This document shows, piece by piece, positions 5,985 through 13,915 of a stretch of DNA of 34,469 bases. A model generated the notes under the pieces. That model saw nothing but the letters and a program-made list of their open reading frames with translations, did no database searches and was not told the origin of the DNA. The first letter of the stretch is position 1. Each line of letters opens with the position of its first letter. The position numbers were made by a program, and so were the translations under genes. Source of the DNA: Clostridium sp. C105KSO13 (GTDB lineage Bacteria; Bacillota; Clostridia; Lachnospirales; Lachnospiraceae); NCBI RefSeq assembly GCF_001517425.1, contig NZ_FBWL01000147.1:1-34469 (forward strand), given 5' to 3'.

Positions 5985-8900
5985 TCATTCGCTTCGCAAT
6001 GCCTCCACCGGATCTTTTCTAGCTGCTGCAGAGGACGGAAACAATCCGGAAATAAAGGCTAAAAACATACTTATTCCAATCAGGATGAGTGCCGCGGTTA
6101 TCGGCAGCTGAGCAATTTTTTCAATGCCAAGCCTGTTATAAACAATTATATTTGCCGGAATGCTGATGAGGTATGTGACACCAACACCCAAGACGCCGGC
6201 TACGAAACCGATAATCAGGGTTTCGGCGTTAAACACTCGTCTGACATCCCGCTTACTTGCACCGAGAGCACGCAAGATTCCAATCTCTTTCTTCCGCTCC
6301 AATACAGATATATAGGTAATTACACCAATCATGATAGAGGAAACAACCAGTGATACAGCAACAAAGGCAATCAGTGCATAGCTGATTGTATCCACGATAT
6401 CTGTCACCGAGGTCATCAGGGTACCCACAAGATCAGTATACCGCACAATCTTATCCTTGTCTCCCGCTTTCTCCATCCGGTCATTGTAATTCTCAAGGAA
6501 GTTCTTCACATCATCTTTTGAATTAAAGTCCAGCGGATATATATTTATTTGAGATGGATTCGCCGGATCTGCATATCCCAGAGCAGAGAGATTACTTTCG
6601 TAAGTACTCTCCTCAGGATTCATGAGAGCTTTTAGAAACTCAAGTATTTCATCTTCTGACATCTTGAGTTTAAATGCCCGGACAAATGCATTCTGATCTA
6701 TGCTGACGGCATTTTGCATCTGTGAAGGCAGCTGGCTCAGTGCACCTTCTATCTGCTCCTGAAGCTGAACCTGAAGCTGTGCCTGAATAGAATCCATCCA
6801 TTGCGCTACATAGTTCTGCATGGTCGTTTCCATATAGGTTCCAAGAGTATTCGCCAGCTTAGTATCTATCTGGGTCGAGGCAAGCAGATCATTTAACTGG
6901 GTAGTCATTGCTTCCTGTATATCGGGGCGTGCCAGGTAAGCTGCAAGATCTTCTGCCATCTGATTCGGATCCGCAGCCTCTTTTCCTGCCTCTTCCGCCA
7001 GAAACCCCTGCATCGTGCCCGTCATAATAGCAGTAAGTTCCTCAGATGGGATATGAACTTCCCCGGCCAGGGATTCTGTCACCTCGTTTATATCAAAAGA
7101 AGGAGGTTCTATATCATCTGTATTAATCGAAATATCTCCCAATCCCGACAGGTCAAGATTAATCTGGTCAGGATCCATGTTAAAGGCATTTTTAATGGCG
7201 TTCTCGTCGATAGAAAATAAATCCGTAAAATCGAATTCTGATGCAGACTTTCCTTCTTTCTCTTCAGCAAAGCTTTTACCGGTCAGAACATTTACAGCCG
7301 GATCTGCAATCTGTTTCTTAATAATCTCTTTATCTCCTGCTTCTTTCATAAGATAGCTGGTAAGCGCAGGCATGTAATTGACGCCGGGAGAAAGTGATGT
7401 TGCTTTTGCATCCGGATCAGCCTGTACCACGCCGACAATCTTCAAATCCAGGCCACTATTGACAAGCTCACTCATATATTTGTTGTTGTCGGATTTATCC
7501 ACCCAGATACTATGCTCTTTATCATATGTATACTTGTCGGCCGGAGAGATAACTTTTAACTTTGCGGACATTAGGTCCTTGTAATTAAATGTTTTTTTCT
7601 CCTTCTTTAATTTCACCTCTGCATCAGGATTATTAACAAATCGCTCCATTACATCCTTCAGTTCTGTTCTGTTTCTGAGCCCAAGAGTGTAAAGAACATA
7701 ATCGGAGACACTTCCGTCAGGCATCAAAACAATAACAGCCTCATTATAATTTTCGGGCCAGCGGCCTGCATCCACTATATATTGGTCTTCAAACATTTTA
7801 GCGTCACCCGGCATTTCGTTGAAAACATTCATGCCCATAGAATTTCCCGAGCCCATAAATGCATTTAGAGCACTGTTGCCGGAAAGTCCATAAGAGCCAA
7901 GAATTGAATCCGGATTGACCCGGTCAACATTCTTGGAAGTATCCGCAAGGTAAATCTCAGGTGTTACCTCATATGAGTATTGAACCGTCTTCACATAAGG
8001 ATCTATCTTTGGCCCATTCGCTTCGATATAAGACTTCAGTGATTTTAGATCATTTTTATTTTGGTGGTTAAACAGGGTTTCGGTAATCTTTTGCTCCCTG
8101 ATACCTCCAGAACCAGAATTGCCGGCTGCGGATTTAGTGCCCGCCGCTTTTTCTCCCGAATCAGCAAAGAATCCGGAAAAATCGATTCCCGAGTCTTGGA
8201 TTGTAAGCGGATATATACTCATGGTTTCTTGCTCTACTCCCGCGATATATGCGTCTATTCCACTTGCCAGCGCAAGGATCGCGGCAATTCCGATAATACC
8301 AATGGAACCTGCAAGAGCTGTCACAAAGGTGCGGCCTTTTTTCGTCAAGAGGTTGCTAAGTGACAGTGAAATCGCTGTAAAAAAGGACATACTGACTTTG
8401 CGGGGTGCACGGCCTGTATGCTGCTTCTCCTCAGTCTCATCCAGTGGATTCGTGTCGGACATGATTTGTCCATCCTTCAGCTGAATGATTCTCGTCGCAT
8501 ATTCGTCCGCAAGCTCACTGTTATGCGTAACCATAACAACAAGCCTGTCTTTGGCAATCCTGGTCAGAAGATTCATCACCTGCTCACTGGTACTCGTATC
8601 CAGTGCGCCGGTGGGTTCATCCGCCAGCAATATCTCCGGGTCATTAATCAATGCCCTGGCAATTGCTACCCTCTGCATCTGGCCGCCGCTGAGCTGATTT
8701 GGCAACTTTCTTATGTGATCTCCCAGCCCGACTTCCTCCAGTGCCTTTTTTGCACGTTCTTTTCGCTCCGCCGGTGATACACCGCTTAAGGTTAAAGCCA
8801 GCTCAACGTTTGAAAGGATTGACTGATGGGGGATAAGGTTATAGCTCTGGAACACAAAACCAATCCTATTATTTCTGTAGGTGTCCCAGTCAGATGATTT

Positions 8901-9116
8901 GTATTTCTTCGTGGATATGCCGTCAATTTCAAGGTCTCCCGAATCATAGTGGTCGAGTCCTCCGATGATATTGAGCATGGTAGTCTTTCCGGAGCCGGAG
9001 GGACCCAAGATAGCCGCAAACTCATTATCGCGGAATGTCACCGATACCCCATCCAGTGCGGTCTGAGTATAATCAAATGTTTTGTATGCTTTACGTATTT
9101 CTGACAATTTCAGCAT
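5985..9116 (-). CDS. ABC transporter, fused ATPase and FtsX-type permease, 1043 aa
   Basis: The N-terminal 230 residues are a LolD/MacB-type ATPase: Walker A GPSGSGKTT, signature LSGGQMQRVAIARAL, Walker B EILLADEPTGALD, H-loop VTHN. A first membrane helix (TALAGSIGIIGIAAILALASG, about 265-285) is followed by a very large extracellular region of about 600 residues. That region includes a Gln-rich, coiled-coil-like stretch around residues 740-800. Three C-terminal membrane helices form the FtsX domain with the conserved LERKKEIGILRALGASKRDV loop. The order ATPase-TM-ectodomain-3TM is that of mechanotransmission transporters used in peptide resistance, lipoprotein handling or cell-wall hydrolase control. 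The substrate is unknown. No linked two-component system is present. It stands alone between its own promoter region and the Hsp70 remnant. Confidence 0.92.
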   Translation of the reverse strand: MLKLSEIRKAYKTFDYTQTALDGVSVTFRDNEFAAILGPSGSGKTTMLNIIGGLDHYDSGDLEIDGISTKKYKSSDWDTYRNNRIGFVFQSYNLIPHQSILSNVELALTLSGVSPAERKERAKKALEEVGLGDHIRKLPNQLSGGQMQRVAIARALINDPEILLADEPTGALDTSTSEQVMNLLTRIAKDRLVVMVTHNSELADEYATRIIQLKDGQIMSDTNPLDETEEKQHTGRAPRKVSMSFFTAISLSLSNLLTKKGRTFVTALAGSIGIIGIAAILALASGIDAYIAGVEQETMSIYPLTIQDSGIDFSGFFADSGEKAAGTKSAAGNSGSGGIREQKITETLFNHQNKNDLKSLKSYIEANGPKIDPYVKTVQYSYEVTPEIYLADTSKNVDRVNPDSILGSYGLSGNSALNAFMGSGNSMGMNVFNEMPGDAKMFEDQYIVDAGRWPENYNEAVIVLMPDGSVSDYVLYTLGLRNRTELKDVMERFVNNPDAEVKLKKEKKTFNYKDLMSAKLKVISPADKYTYDKEHSIWVDKSDNNKYMSELVNSGLDLKIVGVVQADPDAKATSLSPGVNYMPALTSYLMKEAGDKEIIKKQIADPAVNVLTGKSFAEEKEGKSASEFDFTDLFSIDENAIKNAFNMDPDQINLDLSGLGDISINTDDIEPPSFDINEVTESLAGEVHIPSEELTAIMTGTMQGFLAEEAGKEAADPNQMAEDLAAYLARPDIQEAMTTQLNDLLASTQIDTKLANTLGTYMETTMQNYVAQWMDSIQAQLQVQLQEQIEGALSQLPSQMQNAVSIDQNAFVRAFKLKMSEDEILEFLKALMNPEESTYESNLSALGYADPANPSQINIYPLDFNSKDDVKNFLENYNDRMEKAGDKDKIVRYTDLVGTLMTSVTDIVDTISYALIAFVAVSLVVSSIMIGVITYISVLERKKEIGILRALGASKRDVRRVFNAETLIIGFVAGVLGVGVTYLISIPANIIVYNRLGIEKIAQLPITAALILIGISMFLAFISGLFPSSAAARKDPVEALRSE

Positions 9117-9193
9117 AATTTATATTGTTTCCTTTCTTTGCCGGGTGTAATTAAAGATTTTCCTGTTTATAAATAATAGCACAGTATCCTGGT

Positions 9194-9208
9194 TTACGCT
9201 ATACGTAA
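9194..9208. promoter_or_regulatory. Inverted repeat TTACG-N5-CGTAA upstream of the ABC ATPase/permease gene
   Basis: A perfect 5+5 palindrome lies upstream of a plausible extended -10 (TGCTATTAT on the minus strand, about 9174-9182). A second, looser palindrome (TACGT-N7-ACGTA) overlaps its right side. The position near the -35 suggests an operator for a dimeric repressor, but no regulator gene is adjacent. Confidence 0.35.
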
Positions 9209-9242
9209 TATGAACGTACAATACAAAGCGGGCAAACAAAAT

Positions 9243-9264
9243 GCCAGCCGATGAATCGGCTGGC
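9243..9264 (-). terminator. Intrinsic terminator downstream of the rpsF operon and antitoxin remnant
   Basis: GCCAGCCGAT/ATCGGCTGGC forms a perfect stem with a two-base loop. On the minus strand it is followed by ATTTTGTTTG, a usable though interrupted U-tract. It separates transcription coming from rpsR from the downstream ABC gene. Confidence 0.6.
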
Positions 9265-9322
9265 GAAAAACCTCATTATTTTTATTTGCGGTATTGATCT
9301 ATAACTACAGCTATCAAAATAA

Positions 9323-9541
9323 TTACACACATGGCATTTGTCTAAGGCCTATGCTGTGCCAAGGCTTCCTTTTATAAAGTTTGAATTGCTGCGGCATTTC
9401 CGACAGCTTTAATATATTTTCTTCCAGGCGGTCGAAGGGAATCCTTCTCTGCATAACCACCTGTTTCAAAAAAATATTAATTACATTAGAAACCGGCATT
9501 CCAAACTGCTCTAATACAGCCTCCGCCTATTCTTTATCTAC
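9323..9541 (-). pseudogene. RelB/DinJ-type antitoxin remnant
   Basis: The minus strand encodes VDKE, an in-frame TAG at 9527-9529, then AEAVLEQFGMPVSNVINIFLKQVV and QRRIPFDRLEE. This is the ribbon-helix-helix plus start of the toxin-binding region of RelB/DinJ antitoxins (pattern DKELKEQAEAVLEELGL..S.AINMFLKQVV..G.IPF). The N-terminal strand and start codon are absent, and the stop stands where Gln is usual (CAG to TAG is the simplest change). No toxin gene of the RelE/YafQ kind follows. The rest of 9117-9633 holds only the terminator, operator and promoter noted separately. Confidence 0.65.
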
Positions 9542-9633
9542 ACCATTGGCGATAGAACATTAGTCGTTCTATCTTCTAATATAATTGGTGTGAAATTGGA
9601 TACGCCTTCTCGGAAAAGCTATATTTACAAGGC

Positions 9634-9900
9634 CTAATCCTGGACATATGGCATCAACGCAATATGACGTGATCTCTTGATTGCTACTGTAAGAGTTCTT
9701 TGATGCTTTGCACAGTTTCCTGTGATTCTTCTGGGAAGAATCTTGCCTCTCTCAGATACATACTTTCTCAGCTTTGCTACATCTTTATAATCAATCTCGT
9801 TATTCTCTTTTCCGCAGAATACACATACTTTTTTTCTTCTGCGTGACGGTCCTCTTCTTCTGAAGCCGCCTTCAGGTCTGCTTCCTTTTTCGTAAGCCAT
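9634..9900 (-). CDS. rpsR: 30S ribosomal protein S18
   Basis: An 88-aa basic protein of the small ribosomal subunit platform, partner of S6. The N-terminal [19 protein letters not shown] is followed by [33 protein letters not shown], quoted here as its two typical parts, and the end [16 protein letters not shown]. The Cys residues in VCVFCG are typical of the zinc-ribbon-like form. It is last in rpsF-ssb-rpsR, 41 bases after ssb, and has a good AGGAGGT site. Confidence 0.97.
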   Translation of the reverse strand: MAYEKGSRPEGGFRRRGPSRRRKKVCVFCGKENNEIDYKDVAKLRKYVSERGKILPRRITGNCAKHQRTLTVAIKRSRHIALMPYVQD

Positions 9901-9941
9901 TTCTTTTACCTCCTATATGATTTATAGAAAGATCTCACAAT

Positions 9942-10385
9942 CTAGTTAAAGGGTAACTCTTCGTCAATCCCATCCGGGATGTTCATGAAGCCGTCACCTG
10001 CATCAACACTTGGTGTGGGGCTGGGTGCTGCCTGATTGAAAGAGCCTCGGTTGGCCTCGCTTTCGGCTTTGCTCTCGGCAAACTCCTGGTCCTCAACAAT
10101 TACTTCTGTCGTGTATACTTTCACGCCCTCTTTGTTCGTGTAGCTTCCAGTTTGAATGCGTCCCGAAATAGAAACGCGCATTCCCTGACGGAAATATTTC
10201 TCTGCAAATTCTGCTGAGCGGCCAAACACAACACACGGAATGAAATCCGCTGTAGGCTCATTATCTCTCTTAAATCTGCGGTCAACAGCCACTGTATATC
10301 TTGCAACGGCAGTTGCATTCTCACCTTGTGAATATCTAACTTCCGGGTCTCTTGTTAAGCGCCCTACTAAAACTACTTTATTCAT
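9942..10385 (-). CDS. ssb: Single-stranded DNA-binding protein
   Basis: A 147-aa SSB that coats single-stranded DNA during replication and repair. An N-terminal OB fold begins MNKVVLVGRLTRDPEVRY and includes VDRRFKR and the FGRSAEFAEKYFRQGMRVSISGRI strand region. A disordered Ser/Pro-rich linker leads to the acidic tip DEELPFN, a variant of the usual D-D-x-x-P-F partner-binding tail with one extra residue after Phe. It sits between rpsF and rpsR, the standard Firmicute order, 14 bases downstream of rpsF. Confidence 0.97.
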   Translation of the reverse strand: MNKVVLVGRLTRDPEVRYSQGENATAVARYTVAVDRRFKRDNEPTADFIPCVVFGRSAEFAEKYFRQGMRVSISGRIQTGSYTNKEGVKVYTTEVIVEDQEFAESKAESEANRGSFNQAAPSPTPSVDAGDGFMNIPDGIDEELPFN

Positions 10386-10399
10386 ATATACCTCTTTCT

Positions 10400-10687
10400 C
10401 TATGCTTCCTGTCTAACGCATAAATATCTGAGTACATTGTCCATAATACGGATCCGCTGTTCAACTTCTCTTGGGACATTGCTTTCAGATTCGAAGTGGA
10501 CGAAGTAGTAATATCCTTCTTTCATCTTCTGAATTTCGTAAGCGAATCTTCTCTTACCCCATTCATCGACATCAGTTACATTGCCGCCGAAACGTGTGAT
10601 TAATGCTTTCACCTTCTCGACAACTTCTGCTCTGGCGTCATCTTCGATTTTTGCACTGACAACAACAGCTAACTCATACTTGTTCAT
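10400..10687 (-). CDS. rpsF: 30S ribosomal protein S6
   Basis: A 95-aa protein with the alternating beta-alpha pattern of S6: MNKYELAVVVSAKI, then VTDVDEWGKRRFAYEIQKMKEGYY (two family hallmarks run together) and a C-terminal NVLRYLCVRQEA. First gene of the rpsF-ssb-rpsR operon. AAGGAGGTG precedes the ATG. S6 binds S18 in the 30S platform and usually feeds back on its own mRNA leader. Confidence 0.96.
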   Translation of the reverse strand: MNKYELAVVVSAKIEDDARAEVVEKVKALITRFGGNVTDVDEWGKRRFAYEIQKMKEGYYYFVHFESESNVPREVEQRIRIMDNVLRYLCVRQEA

Positions 10688-10694
10688 GTCTTTT

Positions 10695-10740
10695 GCACCT
10701 CCTTATGGTCTCTGGCCCCCGCACCTTTTGCGGGAACAAG
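10695..10740 (-). promoter_or_regulatory. Probable S6:S18 ribosomal-protein leader hairpin
   Basis: Between promoter and rpsF the transcript forms TTCCCGC-AAAAGGT-GCGGGGGCC, followed by AGAGACCATAAGGAGGT containing the ribosome binding site. The C-rich/G-rich hairpin directly before the rpsF ribosome binding site resembles the known rpsF leader bound by S6:S18. I recall the motif rather than having aligned it, so the assignment is tentative. Confidence 0.45.
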
Positions 10741-10794
10741 GAAAATTGAATATCCGAAGAACTTTAGAGTTCTGCGGGTACGTCACGAGTAATT

Positions 10795-10823
10795 ATAATA
10801 CCATAAGAAGCTGTCCGCATCAA
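10795..10823 (-). promoter_or_regulatory. Promoter of rpsF-ssb-rpsR
   Basis: TTGATG (10818-10823), 17-base spacer, TATTAT (10795-10800) on the minus strand. The -35 overlaps the last codon region of the DUF951 gene. Confidence 0.6.
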
Positions 10824-11008
10824 GACTTTTTTCGTATTTCTTTCGTATTTTTCTCCACTAACTTTCGCGGAACCATAATCTGATGTTCACATCCCATACA
10901 TTTCAGCCGGAAATCCGCACCGACTCTTAATACTTTCCATTCATGACTGCCGCATGGATGCGGCTTCTTCATACGAATAACATCTCCAACATCAAACCTG
11001 TCAGTCAT
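10820..11008 (-). CDS. DUF951 family protein
   Basis: A 62-aa DUF951 protein, widespread in Firmicutes and of unknown function. It starts MTDRFDVGDVIRMKKPHPCG and includes HEWKVLRVGADFRLKCMGC, so two Cys-containing turns (HPCGSHEW and CMGCEHQIM) could bind zinc. The last part, VPRKLVEKNTKEIRKKS, is basic. I start at the ATG 6 bases after AGGAGG; a GTG two codons earlier overlaps that site. It lies immediately upstream of the ribosomal operon. Confidence 0.9.
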   Translation of the reverse strand: MTDRFDVGDVIRMKKPHPCGSHEWKVLRVGADFRLKCMGCEHQIMVPRKLVEKNTKEIRKKS

Positions 11009-11027
11009 AGGCACCTCCTTTTCTTTC

Positions 11028-11135
11028 TCAATAGCGAAGGGCCAGCTCGATTCCGCGTTGCTCTATCTCGCTGTGGCTAAGCGCCGGATAGAAATACTCA
11101 TAAACCAACCTTAGTAAGCCAGCTTGCACAATTGT
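11028..11135 (-). pseudogene. C-terminal scrap of an unrecognised protein
   Basis: An open frame of 35 codons with no start reads IVQAGLLRLVYEYFYP then ALSHSEIEQRGIELALRY and stops 20 bases before the DUF951 start. The amphipathic, Arg/Glu-patterned composition looks like real protein, and the stop-to-start spacing is that of adjacent operon genes. The upstream part is missing, and the sortase gene ends only 40 bases further. I do not recognise the family. Confidence 0.35.
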
Positions 11136-11174
11136 TTATGACTATTTCTGCCCTTCTAATTAGTTTCAGAATAT

Positions 11175-11969
11175 TCAGTTTTCTACAAGTACGCCCTGCA
11201 GTAAGAACCTGTCTTCCTCATTTACATTAGTGCAGGTTGATAGACTTACTATTTTAGAACTAGAATCCACTTTTGCGTCTGTCTGATAGTTAGATGAATT
11301 TTTACACATCTCTAAATAATCAGCAAACTCTGGTTCTGTGGAGTACTCAATCTTGTAATTCTCCGACTGGTCATTGACAACTGCCGCCGCAAAAATCTGG
11401 TATGTAAGTCTTCCCTTATTTGGTGTATATATATAAAAATATGGGTGCTCTTTATAAAAATCTTCACTTGCGTAATCGTTCAGCTGGGAAAACATCTCTC
11501 CGCCAACCTGCAGGTTGTGCCCGTAGATAAATGTATTTTGGTCCGAAAAGTCTGAGCTGCTGCGCATATCCATAAAAATTGTCCCCAATTTGTTGTCATT
11601 GGCAGAAAATGTTTTTGTAAGGTATTCCTCATTGTCCGCACTTTTCACAACGGGATAGCTAATAACGGATGGTTCATCAAATCTGAGCCATGCTACAGTG
11701 TCGGGATTCATTTTCAGCAATGCGTCAAAGTCAACCTTAAAGCCATCATCCCCGGCATCATTATCCACCTTGTCCGTGTCATCTTTGTCTCTAATTGCCA
11801 TTTTTTTCACCTTATCATATTCCTTCCCCCCGGAATAATATGGGGCCAGCATCATTACCAACTGGTATATTGAAATAACAAGCACACAGATAGAGACAAT
11901 TAGCACAGTTGTAGATAGAATCTCCCCAAAAAGACCGTTTTTCTTAGGTTTCTTCTTTTTGTTCATCAC
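11175..11969 (-). CDS. srtB: Class B sortase
   Basis: A 264-aa membrane-anchored transpeptidase that attaches surface proteins to peptidoglycan. A short basic N-terminus (NKKKKPKKN) precedes one membrane helix (about residues 17-43). The catalytic domain contains YGHN (His), SLSTCTN (Cys, about residue 246) and EDRFLLQG (Arg), the sortase triad. LLKMNPDTVAWLRFD and the extended beta6/7 region are typical of class B. No sorting-signal protein is nearby, so the substrate is elsewhere. It has its own promoter with a palindrome around the -10 and a copy of the dispersed repeat in its 5' leader. Confidence 0.93.
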   Translation of the reverse strand: MMNKKKKPKKNGLFGEILSTTVLIVSICVLVISIYQLVMMLAPYYSGGKEYDKVKKMAIRDKDDTDKVDNDAGDDGFKVDFDALLKMNPDTVAWLRFDEPSVISYPVVKSADNEEYLTKTFSANDNKLGTIFMDMRSSSDFSDQNTFIYGHNLQVGGEMFSQLNDYASEDFYKEHPYFYIYTPNKGRLTYQIFAAAVVNDQSENYKIEYSTEPEFADYLEMCKNSSNYQTDAKVDSSSKIVSLSTCTNVNEEDRFLLQGVLVEN

Positions 11970-11980
11970 ATATTCCTCTC

Positions 11981-12030
11981 TATATTCTGAATATTCTGAA
12001 AACCAGCCGCAAAAGGGTCTGACCCCTATT
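11981..12030 (-). repeat. Dispersed ~45-bp repeat, copy A
   Basis: On the minus strand: a palindromic GGGGTCAGACCC core, then TTTTGCGG, then TTTTCAGAATATTCAG. It matches copies at 13855-13904 and 21763-21812 with few differences. This copy sits in the 5' leader of srtB. Confidence 0.65.
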
Positions 12031-12036
12031 TCAAAT

Positions 12037-12074
12037 CACCTCTTTATTATAGAGGTGCTGCGCATATTTTTCAA
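12037..12074 (-). promoter_or_regulatory. srtB promoter with palindromic operator
   Basis: TTGAAA (12069-12074), 17-base spacer, TATAAT (12046-12051). CACCTCT (12037-12043) and AGAGGTG (12051-12057) form an inverted repeat that frames the -10, as expected for a repressor site. Confidence 0.6.
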
Positions 12075-12121
12075 CTGCCGGAGAACATTTTTGACACGCC
12101 AGAAAATTTCAGCAATTATGA

Positions 12122-12150
12122 TTGACGGGAGGTCATATTTTTGGTATACT
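12122..12150 (+). promoter_or_regulatory. Promoter of tRNA-Cys
   Basis: TTGACG (12122-12127), 17-base spacer and TATACT (12145-12150), 45 bases before the tRNA 5' end. Confidence 0.7.
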
Positions 12151-12195
12151 TTAGGAGTTCTTTGAGAAGGATGCATAATATATTCTCTTAGGCAT

Positions 12196-12267
12196 GGCGC
12201 AGTAGCCAAGTGGTAAGGCGTGGGTCTGCAACACCCTGATGCACCGGTTCAAATCCGGTCTGCGCCT
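12196..12267 (+). tRNA. tRNA-Cys (anticodon GCA)
   Basis: Acceptor GGCGCAG pairs with CTGCGCC; the anticodon loop is CTGCAAC with GCA in the middle; the T arm is ACCGG-TTCAAAT-CCGGT. 72 bases including discriminator U; CCA is not encoded. A second Cys gene lies at 21527-21597. Confidence 0.95.
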
Positions 12268-12284
12268 CTTTGAGCAAAGAATTT

Positions 12285-12332
12285 AAAAAGGATGTGGAAT
12301 ATCGGTTAAATTGATATTCCACATCCTTTTTT
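12285..12332. terminator. Bidirectional intrinsic terminator between tRNA-Cys and xylB
   Basis: AAAAAGGATGTGGAATATC pairs with GATATTCCACATCCTTTTT, a near-perfect 19-bp stem with U-tracts on both strands. It ends the tRNA transcript and the kinase operon. Confidence 0.9.
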
Positions 12333-12366
12333 ATTAACCCGCCCTTTTATTATTCGTGTCAAAAAA

Positions 12367-13839
12367 CTATTCTGTCAATTCCCGAAAAAGTCCTTTTACA
12401 GTAGGATAGATTTTCCTGAACTTCTGATATCTTTCTTCATATTTATCCACCAGTTCCTTATCCGGCTCAATAGTTTTCACAATTTTCACGAGGTTCTCTG
12501 CCGCTTCTTCCACCGAACTGAACTCTTTGCAGCCCACTGCAGCAAGTATGGCACCACCGTATCCCGGGCCTTCCTCACTTTCAATAACATCTACTTTTAA
12601 ATTCATCACGTTCGCAATAATCTTTTTCCACAGAGGACTTTTTGCGCCTCCGCCGCAGATCTTTGTGCGTTCAATCTGCATACCGAGACTTCTGGCCACT
12701 TCCAGGGAATCCCTCAGGCCAAATGCCACGCCCTCCAGCACTGCCTGGGTCATTTCCTCCCTTGTAGTGTCCATGGTCATCCCTATGAAAGTAGCGCGTG
12801 CCTTGGGATCATTGTGGGGGGATCGTTCCCCCATAAGATATGGAAGATAAAATACCTGATTTTCACCCAGGTTTATAATGCGTTCCTGTTCTGCTGCATA
12901 TTCCTTTGTCTGTAGGATTTCATCCATCCACCATTTATTGCAGGCGGCTGCGCTTAGCATACATCCCATCAAGTGGTAATTCCCGTCTGCATGCGCAAAA
13001 GAATGAAGGGCATTGTTCGCATCCACACTAAAAGATTTGCTGGATATAAAGATAGTCCCTGATGTTCCAAGGGAAATATTGCACATGCCTTCCCCGACGG
13101 TGCCTGTGCCGACTGCTGCCGCAGCATTGTCACCGGCTCCGGCAACAACCTTTACATCTTTTTCAAACCCAAAGATTTCCGCCACCTCCGGTTTCACATT
13201 TCCCACAACTTCATAGCTTTCATACAACCTTGGGAGCTGCTCTTCTGTCACCCCGCATATTTCCAGCATCTCCTTTGACCAGCATCTATGCTCCACATCT
13301 AACAGCAGCATTCCCGATGCATCAGAATAATCCGTGCAGAAAACACCGCTTAGTTTATAAGCAAGATAATCTTTAGGCAGCATAATTTTTCTGATTTTCG
13401 AGAAGTTTTCCGGCTCATTCTCCCTCATCCATAGAAGCTTCGGGGCCGTAAACCCGGCAAACGCAATATTTGCCGTACAGGCAGACAGTTTGACTTTTCC
13501 TATCACATCATTCAGATATTCTGTCTCCTTGCCGGTGCGCCCGTCATTCCACAAGATAGCCGGGCGGATCACTTCATCATTTTCATCCAGCACTACAAGA
13601 CCATGCATCTGGCCGCCAAAGCTGATACCTGCAATCCGGGACTTTTCAAAGCTCGACGTCAGTTCCTTCATCCCTTCAGTCATCTGCTCATACCAGTCCC
13701 GGGGGTCCTGCTCAGACCAGCCCGGGTGAGGAAAATATAAGGGGTATTCCTTCGAAACAACATTGCAGATTTCACCATTTTCATCCATCAGCAAAAGCTT
13801 CACAGCTGATGTACCTAAATCAATCCCTATGTATAGCAT
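12367..13839 (-). CDS. xylB: FGGY-family sugar kinase, xylulokinase type
   Basis: A 490-aa carbohydrate kinase that phosphorylates a ketose, probably xylulose. The N-terminal phosphate loop MLYIGIDLGTSAVKLLL is followed by GWSEQDPRDW, GISFGGQMHGLVVLD and RPAILWNDGRT, hallmarks of xylulokinase (Met-His plus WNDGRT). The C-terminal domain has NISLGTSGTIF and KICGGGAKSPLWKKIIANVM. The ATG is chosen because GGAGGTGAATGAT precedes it. It follows the fucose-isomerase-family gene by about 75 bases in the same direction, an isomerase-kinase pair. FGGY specificity is hard to read, so ribulose or another ketose remains possible. Confidence 0.88.
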   Translation of the reverse strand: MLYIGIDLGTSAVKLLLMDENGEICNVVSKEYPLYFPHPGWSEQDPRDWYEQMTEGMKELTSSFEKSRIAGISFGGQMHGLVVLDENDEVIRPAILWNDGRTGKETEYLNDVIGKVKLSACTANIAFAGFTAPKLLWMRENEPENFSKIRKIMLPKDYLAYKLSGVFCTDYSDASGMLLLDVEHRCWSKEMLEICGVTEEQLPRLYESYEVVGNVKPEVAEIFGFEKDVKVVAGAGDNAAAAVGTGTVGEGMCNISLGTSGTIFISSKSFSVDANNALHSFAHADGNYHLMGCMLSAAACNKWWMDEILQTKEYAAEQERIINLGENQVFYLPYLMGERSPHNDPKARATFIGMTMDTTREEMTQAVLEGVAFGLRDSLEVARSLGMQIERTKICGGGAKSPLWKKIIANVMNLKVDVIESEEGPGYGGAILAAVGCKEFSSVEEAAENLVKIVKTIEPDKELVDKYEERYQKFRKIYPTVKGLFRELTE

Positions 13840-13854
13840 ATCATTCACCTCCAT

Positions 13855-13904
13855 CAAAAAGGGGTCTGACCCTTTTGAACGTCATTTTCAGAAAATTCAG
13901 TCAT
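13855..13904 (+). repeat. Dispersed ~45-bp repeat, copy B
   Basis: AAAAAGGGGTCTGACCC-TTTTG is followed by GTCATTTTCAGAAAATTCAG. It lies between the isomerase stop and the kinase start. The AAAAGGG/CCCTTTT hairpin could attenuate transcription into xylB. Confidence 0.65.
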
Positions 13905-13915
13905 TATACGATGCA

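Noticed and set aside
8061-8777. Several plus-strand open frames over the ABC gene
   Set aside because: Antisense shadows of a clearly coding minus-strand gene.
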